From: CAVYTF01 sp963708205
GTDB taxonomy: Bacteria > Bacteroidota > Bacteroidia > Chitinophagales > Chitinophagaceae
Reading direction: 5' to 3'
DNA: 64,000 bases
Assembly: GCA_963708205.1 (NCBI GenBank)
Contig: OY970196.1
Location: forward strand, 2,728,001-2,792,000
The notes beneath the pieces are model-generated. The model searched no databases. It was not told where the DNA came from and saw nothing but the letters and a program-made list of their open reading frames with translations. Numbering within the stretch: the first letter of the stretch is position 1; each line of letters begins with the position of its first letter. Position numbers and translations under genes: made by a program. This document shows, piece after piece, positions 51,496 through 59,300 of the stretch.

Positions 51496-52419
51496 ATGGC
51501 AGGTTTAAATAAAAACTTTTATAAAGGAAATTTATCAGAATTATTAGCAGATTATTTGCTGTCGTTCATTGGTGTTGTTGTTCCCGTTAGAAGGCAGTTT
51601 GATATTGGGATTGATTTTTATTGCGCTTTAATCAATAATGAATCATCGGATTATTTAACTTTTGATAATCCCTTTACAATTCAAATAAAAAGTTTTTCTA
51701 AAAGAAAGGTGGAGTTTGGTAATAGTAATTCGGAGAAGTGGCGCAGTGAACATATTGGCCATTTATTTAAAAATGAGATCCCTTTTTTTATTGGAATCGT
51801 TAATAAAAAAACCAACTCACTTTGCATTTATGATACATCGGGTCTTTGGCAATTATATCGCAATACGGAAAGGAATTGCAGTAGAATAATGTTACGACCA
51901 GATGCAAAAGAAAAATATGAATGGAGAGAAAATCATAGTAAAAAGCAAATACCAAATTGGAATAATTTTTTAGCAGATGGCTTTGAATATACAATTGATA
52001 TGGGCACTCCAATTATTGATCTTAATGAAAAAGATTTGCATGATAAAAAAGTCCTTCAACAAAAAAGAGAAACATTAAGAGAAGTAATCAATATTGAACG
52101 TGAAAATATTATGAGGAGAAATTTAGGTGTCAATTGTTTCAAAGAAATTAAGCGAAATAGAAAAAATGAAAAACAAGGATTAGAATGGGGAATGGAAATT
52201 CGCAGTTTTGAAAAACCACAAATTGATAAATTATATAATTCAATGAGAACGCCTTTAATTTCTTTATTGGTTAACCTGGGAAAGGAAAATGTTAACGAAA
52301 TAGCTGCTATCAAAACCATCTTAAAATTTTTGCCAAAAGAGGATTATTATAGACAATTATATGATAATAATCCAGAATTTTTTGAATGGTTAAGCGAAGA
52401 GAAAAATGACGAGACGTAA
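51496..52419 (+). CDS. DUF4365-like putative PD-(D/E)xK nuclease
   Basis: 307 residues. The N-terminal 130 residues fit the DUF4365 pattern: an early Glu helix (GNLSELLADYLL), then FDIGIDFYCALI with the metal-binding Asp near 39, and FTIQIKSF with the QxK pair at 63 and 65, as in Mrr-like and other PD-(D/E)xK nucleases. IGHLFKNEIPFFIGIV is the following core strand. The C-terminal half (from about 180) is charged and helical, not recognised. Last gene of the island, on the same strand as the restriction-like operon but about 900 bp further, with its own leader. Probable DNA-cleaving effector; accessory or separate defence role cannot be told. Confidence 0.7.
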   Translation: MAGLNKNFYKGNLSELLADYLLSFIGVVVPVRRQFDIGIDFYCALINNESSDYLTFDNPFTIQIKSFSKRKVEFGNSNSEKWRSEHIGHLFKNEIPFFIGIVNKKTNSLCIYDTSGLWQLYRNTERNCSRIMLRPDAKEKYEWRENHSKKQIPNWNNFLADGFEYTIDMGTPIIDLNEKDLHDKKVLQQKRETLREVINIERENIMRRNLGVNCFKEIKRNRKNEKQGLEWGMEIRSFEKPQIDKLYNSMRTPLISLLVNLGKENVNEIAAIKTILKFLPKEDYYRQLYDNNPEFFEWLSEEKNDET

Positions 52420-52514
52420 CTAATAAAATAGTGTAAGAAGCTCTGTTCTATCTTTAAAAGCAGAAATATTGCAAATTACATTTAAACCATTTTGAAAAAA
52501 TTTAATAAGAAAAT

Positions 52515-52535
52515 TTGCTACCTTTTTTGCTACCT
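52515..52535. repeat. Right terminal repeats TTGCTACCT (probable integrase arm sites)
   Basis: Two direct copies at 52515-52523 and 52527-52535 with the same 12-bp pitch and orientation as the left doublet at 36588-36608. They end 55 bp inside the right core repeat. Confidence 0.75.
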
Positions 52536-52547
52536 ATTCAAAAAAAT

Positions 52548-52584
52548 AAACGGTAAATGATTTATTATCAATCACTTACCGTTT
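52548..52584 (-). terminator. Island-encoded terminator now serving tRNA-Pro
   Basis: 14-bp arms (52548-52561 and 52571-52584) with one mismatch and a 9-nt loop. On the minus strand it is followed by a long T run (complement of the A run at 52540-52547). It lies 7 bp beyond the tRNA 3' end and replaces the hairpin displaced to 36416. Confidence 0.75.
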
Positions 52585-52590
52585 TAAGTT

Positions 52591-52605
52591 GTCGGGAAGA
52601 CAGGA
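52591..52605. repeat. attR: 15-bp core repeat within tRNA-Pro
   Basis: GTCGGGAAGACAGGA, identical to 36457-36471; covers the tRNA 3' acceptor strand, discriminator and one base beyond. Confidence 0.9.
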
Positions 52606-52665
52606 TTCGAACCTGCAACCCCCTGGTCCCAAACCAGGTGCGCTACCGGCCTGCGCTACTTCCCG
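52592..52665 (-). tRNA. tRNA-Pro(TGG)
   Basis: 74-nt cloverleaf on the minus strand: acceptor CGGGAAG / CTTCCCG with discriminator A, D arm TAGCGCAGGCCGGTAGCGC, anticodon TGG in loop TTTGGGA closed by CCTGG / CCAGG, T loop TTCGAAT. CCA is not encoded. The 3' end is the integration target of the island and is kept intact by it. Confidence 0.96.
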
Positions 52666-52680
52666 ATTTTTTATGAGCTG

Positions 52681-52711
52681 CAAAAGTAAGCTGTTGTTGT
52701 TTATCACCCAA
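52681..52711 (-). promoter_or_regulatory. Promoter of tRNA-Pro
   Basis: On the minus strand: TTGG (52708-52711), exactly 19 bp, TACTTTTG (52681-52688), ending 15 bp before the tRNA. Close to the Bacteroidota consensus; -33 is one base off. Confidence 0.65.
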
Positions 52712-52725
52712 TTTTAAAAACTTAT

Positions 52726-53925
52726 TTAATGCGCTGCATAATCTTCAAGATAATTGAAGTGTGCAGTAAGTTTTCCATTTTTTAAGATTGTTGCTCTTTC
52801 AATCATTTTACTTCCTCCATTTATAAAATCATTCAACACAAATTTTATTAACTGCTCTCCAAAATACCTGCTTGCATCACGCGGCAATTCATTTGGCAAA
52901 TTGCCAACTGCCATTACATCAACACTTCCTTGCTGATAAGGTTTTGTTTTTTTTAAACTTATTTTATCTACGCCATAAACAGGTTCGGCAATGGTGCCAT
53001 CTCCTAAATTACAGGGCACACTTCCTTCCGCATCGTCGGTAATATCTGCAATAGTTTGTATTTTGAAATCTTTGCTGCGTATGGTTTCGCGATTAAATAA
53101 GCGCGGCATGTTTTTATCCCAGTAAATGCCATTCATTAAAATATCTGTGTGTGCACACAATGGTTCAAACACACAATTATAATTTTGGGGATGGTTGTGA
53201 AAATCTTCGCGATTATATTTTTTTGAAATTTTATGTTGATATAAATCACTTCCTTTCAAATGCACATAAACAGGATATTTATATTCGCGAGATATATATT
53301 CTTCCGCTTCAACTTCCTGCACATCCATCAGGTTCATCACTTCAAGAATGCCATGTGCCACACGTCCGCTTCCTGTCACAGCAATTTTAACAGCAGGTAA
53401 TTTTAATCCGAAGTAAGTATGTATGAGTGCGCGATAATCTTTTACTTTATACACTCTTTCAAGATCAAACATTTTTGTGCGCTTGCCGAAAGCCATCATA
53501 CCATTATGCGAACCCACAATGCCTGCAAAAAAACCAAACCCGATAATCCGTTGCCCATCTTCATGCTCTAAACATTCATAATCTATCAATGTTATTTTTT
53601 TATCGATCAATGCATGCATCAAAGCTTTATTATAAGGTTGTTTTTTTTTAGTGTGTGAAAAGAAGAGATAGGTTTTATTTTCAATCAAATTATTAACCGG
53701 CACTTCTTTTATTCCAAATAATAATGTGCATTCACTAAGATCATTTTTAATTTGCACACCTGCGTTTTGATATTCAATATCGCTGAAACACCTGCTGTTG
53801 CTGGGTTGCAGCGTAATGCTGCATCCATCCACATTTTTTAAAAGCCATTTACATTGTGCTGGTGTTAATGCAACTCTGTTGTCCGAAGGAACTTTTCCTT
53901 CTTTAATAAGTCCTATCGCAAGCAT
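52726..53925 (-). CDS. Saccharopine/alanine dehydrogenase-like NAD(P) oxidoreductase
   Basis: 399 residues. The N-terminal domain starts IGLIKEGKVPSDNRVALTP, the AlaDH/PNT N-terminal pattern with the Lys and Arg of the substrate site. The Rossmann domain has KIAVTGSGRVAHGIL, and the later segment TIADITDDAEGSVPC matches saccharopine dehydrogenases of the lysine-forming LYS1 type. Reaction is an NAD(P)-dependent cleavage or formation of an amino acid adduct; which one is uncertain in Bacteroidota. Monocistronic, divergent from hscB. Confidence 0.8.
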   Translation of the reverse strand: MLAIGLIKEGKVPSDNRVALTPAQCKWLLKNVDGCSITLQPSNSRCFSDIEYQNAGVQIKNDLSECTLLFGIKEVPVNNLIENKTYLFFSHTKKKQPYNKALMHALIDKKITLIDYECLEHEDGQRIIGFGFFAGIVGSHNGMMAFGKRTKMFDLERVYKVKDYRALIHTYFGLKLPAVKIAVTGSGRVAHGILEVMNLMDVQEVEAEEYISREYKYPVYVHLKGSDLYQHKISKKYNREDFHNHPQNYNCVFEPLCAHTDILMNGIYWDKNMPRLFNRETIRSKDFKIQTIADITDDAEGSVPCNLGDGTIAEPVYGVDKISLKKTKPYQQGSVDVMAVGNLPNELPRDASRYFGEQLIKFVLNDFINGGSKMIERATILKNGKLTAHFNYLEDYAAH

Positions 53926-54005
53926 TCATTTTAACTTTGTGGCGCAAGATAATTTTTTTATTTAGCTAAGATTGATCTTCATTGTTTTTGAATTGAATTT
54001 TCACA

Positions 54006-54515
54006 ATGAATTATTTTGAATTGTTTGATATTCCTGTTTCAATGCAACCTGATGAGAAAATCGTGCAGCAAAAATTTTATGAACTCAGCAGAAAATACCA
54101 TCCTGATTTTTTTTCTAATAGCTCTGATGAAGAGAAAAATGATGTGCTTGAAAAATCTTCTTTGATAAACAAAGCTTATAAAACATTTCGCAATAAAGAC
54201 GCAACAATAAAATATGTGCTGCAGCAAAAAGGCTTGCTTGCGGAAGAAGAAAAATACCAATTGCCGCAGGATTTTTTAATGGAAATGCTTGAACTAAATG
54301 AAGAATTGATGGATGCGAAAATGGAGGATGATACAGAAAAAATTGCAGCAATAAGATTGCAATTATCACAAATAGAAAAACAAATTTATGCGCCTGTTAA
54401 AGAAGTTATTGAGAATTATGAGGAGGATATTTCTTCCGAAAAAGAGTTGTTGCAAGTAAAAGAATATTACTTCAAGAAAAAATATCTAAGCCGTATTTTC
54501 GAAGGATTAAATTGA
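54006..54515 (+). CDS. hscB: Fe-S cluster co-chaperone HscB
   Basis: 169 residues. A J domain opens the protein (MNYFELFDIPVSMQPDEK) with HPD at 32-34 in SRKYHPDFF, needed to stimulate the HscA ATPase. The C-terminal HSCB helical bundle (LPQDFLMEMLELNEELMDA) binds IscU. No isc genes are in the window. The stop codon is 2 bp from the convergent esterase gene. Confidence 0.92.
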   Translation: MNYFELFDIPVSMQPDEKIVQQKFYELSRKYHPDFFSNSSDEEKNDVLEKSSLINKAYKTFRNKDATIKYVLQQKGLLAEEEKYQLPQDFLMEMLELNEELMDAKMEDDTEKIAAIRLQLSQIEKQIYAPVKEVIENYEEDISSEKELLQVKEYYFKKKYLSRIFEGLN

Positions 54516-54517
54516 TG

Positions 54518-55447
54518 TTACTTTTTAAATAAAGTGGTATATAAAAAATCTGCCGCAAACTGACCTGCCTGCATCCACCTGAGTTTTGTTCCTTCATTTA
54601 CAAAAATAGGATTGAAATGTTTTTGCAATTCATGAGAATATCCATCAAATATTTTAAGACTGTTTTTAATGCCTAATGAATCGGCTTCTTCATGAATAGC
54701 AAGACTGCCATAAAAAGATTTATTAGTATGATCGATGGGAACGATTCTATCATTTCTTCCGCAAACGCTAACGATTGGAGTAGCGGCATTTTTTAAAAGA
54801 TCCGGACTAAATATTGATCCCCAAAAATTTATAATTGCTGCAATATGTTGATGGCGTAAATATGTTTCGTTCAAGTCTTGATTCGCTGAAATACTTGCTG
54901 AATCTATGTTTCTGTCATAAGCAGCCTGCAAAGCAATGATAGCTCCTGCAGAATTGCCGGCAAGTATTATATGGTTGGTATCTATTTTAAATCGTACATA
55001 ATTTTCTTTAAAAAATTGCATTGCTGCCTGCACGTCTTCAACTGCATCCGAACAACTTTTCTTAAATTCTTCAACATTGGTAAGCGGGTTTTTTTTGCTG
55101 AGACGATAATTAATTGCTGCACATACATAACCTCTTTGTGCAAATGTTTTACACCAAATTTGTATGCCTTGTGCGTTTTTAGAACCAAATTTAAAGCCGC
55201 CTCCATGCATCCATATTATCAAGGGTCTTTCAGTAGAAGTGTTTCCTTCAGGCTGGTAAAGATCAAATAAATAATATTTCTTTTTTTTGTCAGTATTGAT
55301 ATTGTCGTTGTAGTATAAATTTTTTTGTGTTGTTATTTCTGAAAATAAAAGGTCTTTATATTTTATAGGTTGCATTGATTGGGAATAGCTGCTTAAAACT
55401 AAAGCGTTGCAAAAAACAAAAGCTAAAAGGATTAAAGTTTTATTCAT
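54518..55447 (-). CDS. Exported alpha/beta hydrolase, esterase-like
   Basis: 309 residues. A signal peptide (MNKTLILLAFVFCNALVLSSYS) leads a hormone-sensitive-lipase-like or BD-FAE-type hydrolase: oxyanion-hole motif HGGGF at 81-85, nucleophile Ser166 in GNSAG, Asp in VCGRNDRIVP, and His in DGYSHELQ. It acts outside the cytoplasm, on esters such as acetyl or feruloyl decorations, although the substrate cannot be read from sequence. Convergent with hscB. Confidence 0.85.
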   Translation of the reverse strand: MNKTLILLAFVFCNALVLSSYSQSMQPIKYKDLLFSEITTQKNLYYNDNINTDKKKKYYLFDLYQPEGNTSTERPLIIWMHGGGFKFGSKNAQGIQIWCKTFAQRGYVCAAINYRLSKKNPLTNVEEFKKSCSDAVEDVQAAMQFFKENYVRFKIDTNHIILAGNSAGAIIALQAAYDRNIDSASISANQDLNETYLRHQHIAAIINFWGSIFSPDLLKNAATPIVSVCGRNDRIVPIDHTNKSFYGSLAIHEEADSLGIKNSLKIFDGYSHELQKHFNPIFVNEGTKLRWMQAGQFAADFLYTTLFKK

Positions 55448-55654
55448 CTATAAAATACGCAATATTCAAGTTGAAGGATGTGATGGAAAACAATTTTTTA
55501 AACAAGTAAAATTGTGCCACAGAAAAAAATTACATTCAAAAAGCTATTTTCGGTATTTTTTAAAAACTGCTTTCGGGGGCAAGTAAGCAATATAACGATT
55601 TCCAAAAATGAATTTTTAATCACAAAATAAAGTGTGCACATTCACTTAAAGCCA

Positions 55655-55662
55655 TATTTTTG
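55655..55662 (+). promoter_or_regulatory. -7 box of ruvA
   Basis: TATTTTTG fits TAnnTTTG and ends 13 bp before the ruvA ATG. The -33 element is not clear. Confidence 0.4.
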
Positions 55663-55675
55663 ATTCCCTTTTTAT

Positions 55676-56263
55676 ATGATAGCTTTTGTAAGAGGTAATT
55701 TTGTTCGCAAGTCGCCGGCGCAAGTGATAGTTGATGTAAATGGCATAGGCTACGAATTGCAAATAAGCCTCAATACATATACTGCCATTAGTGAGAAGGA
55801 AAGCGGTCAGTTGCATACTTATCTGCACATAACAGAAAATGCGCAAACGCTTTTTGGTTTTTTTGATTTGGGTGAAAGAGAATTATTTCTGCAGCTTATC
55901 AGTGTTTCGGGCGTAGGTGCATCCACCGCAAGAGTGATGCTGAGCGGCATGAAGCCAAACGAAATAGTCCGCGCCATAATAAATGGCAATGCGAAGTTGC
56001 TCGAAAGCATAAAAGGCATTGGCAAAAAAACAGCGGAAAGGCTAATCGTAGAGTTAAGAGATAAATTTGGAAAACAAGCAATGGAAATTTTGCCTTCATC
56101 GCAATCTTTTCACAATACAAAAGAGATGGATGCGTTAAATGCTTTGGTAAGTCTCGGTATAGCAAGACCAATGGCAGAAGCAGCGTTGAAGAAGGTTTCG
56201 CAATCTGATAAAGATACTGCCCCTCTTGAAAACATAATAAAGATCGCACTAAAAAACTTATAG
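55676..56263 (+). CDS. ruvA: Holliday junction branch migration protein RuvA
   Basis: 195 residues. Domain I starts MIAFVRGNFV and includes GIGYELQISL. Domain II has the two helix-hairpin-helix motifs (LISVSGVGASTARVML and LESIKGIGKKTAERLIVEL) that bind the junction. Domain III near the end (ALNALVSLGIARPMAEAAL) contacts RuvB. Length is normal. sprA follows by 38 bp, an arrangement often seen in Bacteroidota. Confidence 0.96.
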   Translation: MIAFVRGNFVRKSPAQVIVDVNGIGYELQISLNTYTAISEKESGQLHTYLHITENAQTLFGFFDLGERELFLQLISVSGVGASTARVMLSGMKPNEIVRAIINGNAKLLESIKGIGKKTAERLIVELRDKFGKQAMEILPSSQSFHNTKEMDALNALVSLGIARPMAEAALKKVSQSDKDTAPLENIIKIALKNL

Positions 56264-56301
56264 CTTATAGGAGAATTTATACTTAAACAGGCTCAGAGAA
56301 A

Positions 56302-59300
56302 TTGACTTTTACTAAAGCTATTTTACGGTATTGCGTTTTTGCAGTTTGCGTGCTTATAAGCTATTCTTCATTCGGGCAGCAAACGCGCGATTCGCTGCAT
56401 TATCCACTCGAAGATCGTTGGGGAGATCCACTTTCCTGGCCGCAGAACAATCCATTTTATTTAACGGACACTTCTTTCATCAAACAGGATATTGAGTACG
56501 ATCCGCTAACGAATGAATATTATATTAATGAAAAAATCGGTGATACTTATTACCGAAAGCCAACATACCTAACCTTTGATGAGTTCTGGGCTTTGGAAGG
56601 CGAGAAACAGGAAACAGATTATTTTAATGAGCGCTCTGAAACCCTTGATATGCTTAACCGAAGGGTAAGCCGTCCTCCGATGCAGGTATATCCAACTTTG
56701 TTCGACAGGATATTTGGTGTAAGTCCAAACGGACTGAAAGTGCAGATAAAACCACAGGGAACTGTTGATATAACGATGGGTTATCAAGGTCAGAATATCG
56801 ACAACCCGACCTTGCCTGAAAATGCAAGAAAAACAGGTGGTTTTGATTTTAATGAAAATGCCGATCTGAATGTAATTGCCAATATTGGTGATAAATTAAA
56901 ATTGCCGATCAGCTACAACACACTCGCAAATTTTGATTTTCAAAATCAACTGAAATTAGATTATGAAGGAAAGAATGACGAGATAATAAAATCTATACAG
57001 GCAGGCAATATTTCTTTTCAAACGCCAAGTACTTTAATGCCGAGCGTTCAAAGTTTATTTGGTCTTTCCACACAACTTCAATTCGGGAAATTATATGTCA
57101 CAGCAGCATTGGCGGAGCAGCGTTCGCAAACGCAATCGCTTACTTTACAAGGTGGCGGCGTAACACAAAGCATCAATTTAAAAATGGATAGTTATGATGA
57201 GAACAGGGACTTTTTGTTGGGTCAGTATTTTGTAAAAAATTACGATACTACGATGCGCAATCTTCCTATTGTAAGCACACAGGTGCAGATTTTACGTATG
57301 GAAGTTTGGGTAACTAACAGAACCGGGGTAACAACTAATGCAAGAGAAATAACAGGCTTTATGGATCTTGGTGAAAGCCAGCCTTACAATCCGGTAAATA
57401 TTCCATTAAACAATACAAATTCATTACCCGATAATTCTGCCAATACCTTATATTCCTTTCTTGCAAATGACCAAAACAACCGCAACCCAGCGTTGGTAAA
57501 CAGTTTGATGCTCGCCAAGGGATTGACGCCCGTAAATGATTACGAAATTACTTACGCCCGCAAATTAGACAGTACAGAATATTATCTAAATCCACAGGTT
57601 GGTTTTATTTGTTTAAATCAGCAGCTTCAGCCAAATGATGTGCTGGCAGTTGCATATCAATATACTTACAACGGCAGAGTGTACCAGGTTGGTGAATTTT
57701 CTGAGGATGTTGCCTTGGATACCGCAACAGGTTACCAGGGCATTCAAAAAGTTTTATTCCTGAAATTACTGAAAGCAACGTCTGCAAGAGTAAATCTTCC
57801 TATCTGGCAATTGATGATGAAGAACGTGTATTCATTGAACGTTACCGGCTTGCAATCTGCGAATTTCAATCTGAATATTTTTTACCAGCAGCCAGCTGGT
57901 GGTCAGGATATTTATTTGCCTGTTACAGCGCCTAATGTTTCAGGCAAAACATTGCTTTCTATTTTAAATCTTGACAGGTTAAACAATCAGAACGATCCGC
58001 AGCCTGATGGTCTGTGGGATTTTGTAGATGGCTTTACTGTTTTATCACAACAGGGAAAAATAATCTTTCCCGTTTTGCAGCCGTTTGGTCGAGACCTTGA
58101 TTCACTCGCATTTGCTGGTGAGCCGCAAGCGATAAAACAACAATATATTTATTATCCTTTGTATGATTCTATCCAGGCCATTGCACAAACTTATGCCAAC
58201 CTTGATCGCTTTGTAGTAGAAGGAACGGTAAAAGGATCATCAACAAGTGAAATATCTCTTGGCGCGTTTAATATTCCGCAGGGTTCGGTTACAGTAAGTG
58301 CAGGCGGGCAGCCCCTTACAGAAAATGTAGATTATGTAGTAGATTATAATTTGGGAACGATAAAAATATTGAACCAGGCCATTTTAAATTCGGGCGTTCC
58401 GGTAAATGTGCAGTTTGAAAATAATGCAACGTATGGTGTGCAACAAAGAAGTTTTTTAGGCTTGCGTCTTAATTATCTTGCATCAAAAAAACTCAGTGTT
58501 GGCGCCACCTTGGAACGATTGAAAGAACTTCCATTTTTTACCAAAGTAAATTATGGAGAAGATCCGATTGATAATACAATGTATGGCGTTGATATAAGTT
58601 ATAACTCTGATGAACCTGCCATTACAAGATTATTAAATAAACTTCCTTTTTATAATACCACCGCGCCGAGCCATTTAACAGCATATGGCGAAGGTGCAGT
58701 TTTAAAACCAGGCCATCCGCCGCAAATTGGTTCAGGCGCTGAAGGTTTAGTGTACATTGATGATTTTGAAGGATCAACGACAGACCTTGATCTTCGTTTT
58801 CCTTTTGTTTCATGGGCTTTGGCATCCACGCCAAGTGGAAACGGTTTATTTCCTGAAGCAAACCTCAATAATAATTTGGCCTATGGATACAACCGTGCAA
58901 AATTTGCATGGTATAATATTGAACCTACTTTGCAAGACCCTTCAAATTCGGATAATCCTTTGCGAAGCAATTTGACAGAATTAAGCGACCCTCGCGTTCG
59001 CGCTGTTTATACCAATGAATTATTTCCGCAGGAAACTACTGACATCACAGATGCATTGCTAACCACTTTTGATCTTGCTTATTATCCAACAGATCGTGGT
59101 CCGTACAATTATGTTTCAGGAACTGGTGATGTTACTTCTGCAGGCAAGCTAACCAATCCTGCGCAACGTTGGGGTGGTATTATGCGAAGTCTTGATGAGA
59201 CTGATTTTGAAACAGATAATGTACAATATTTAGAGTTTTGGGTGCAGGATCCTTTTATAAAAAATCCTTTGAGTGCAGGCGGAAAATTATATATCGATTT

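Larger units (their letters stand above)
36457..52605. mobile_element. Integrated genomic island in tRNA-Pro
   Basis: About 16.1 kb between two copies of a 15-bp repeat, one of which is the 3' end of tRNA-Pro(TGG). It contains a tyrosine integrase next to the left end, terminal repeats in identical arrangement at both ends, an excisionase-like HTH gene, a broken HUH Rep gene, a Fic gene, and a restriction-like operon with a putative nuclease. No relaxase, coupling protein or conjugation genes are present, so it is not a self-transmissible ICE; it is an integrative element that may be mobilised by helpers. Boundaries are well supported by the repeat and the tRNA. Confidence 0.9.

Noticed and set aside
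36457..52605. Integrative conjugative element
   Set aside because: No relaxase, coupling protein or Tra genes; the only HUH gene is Rep-like and broken.
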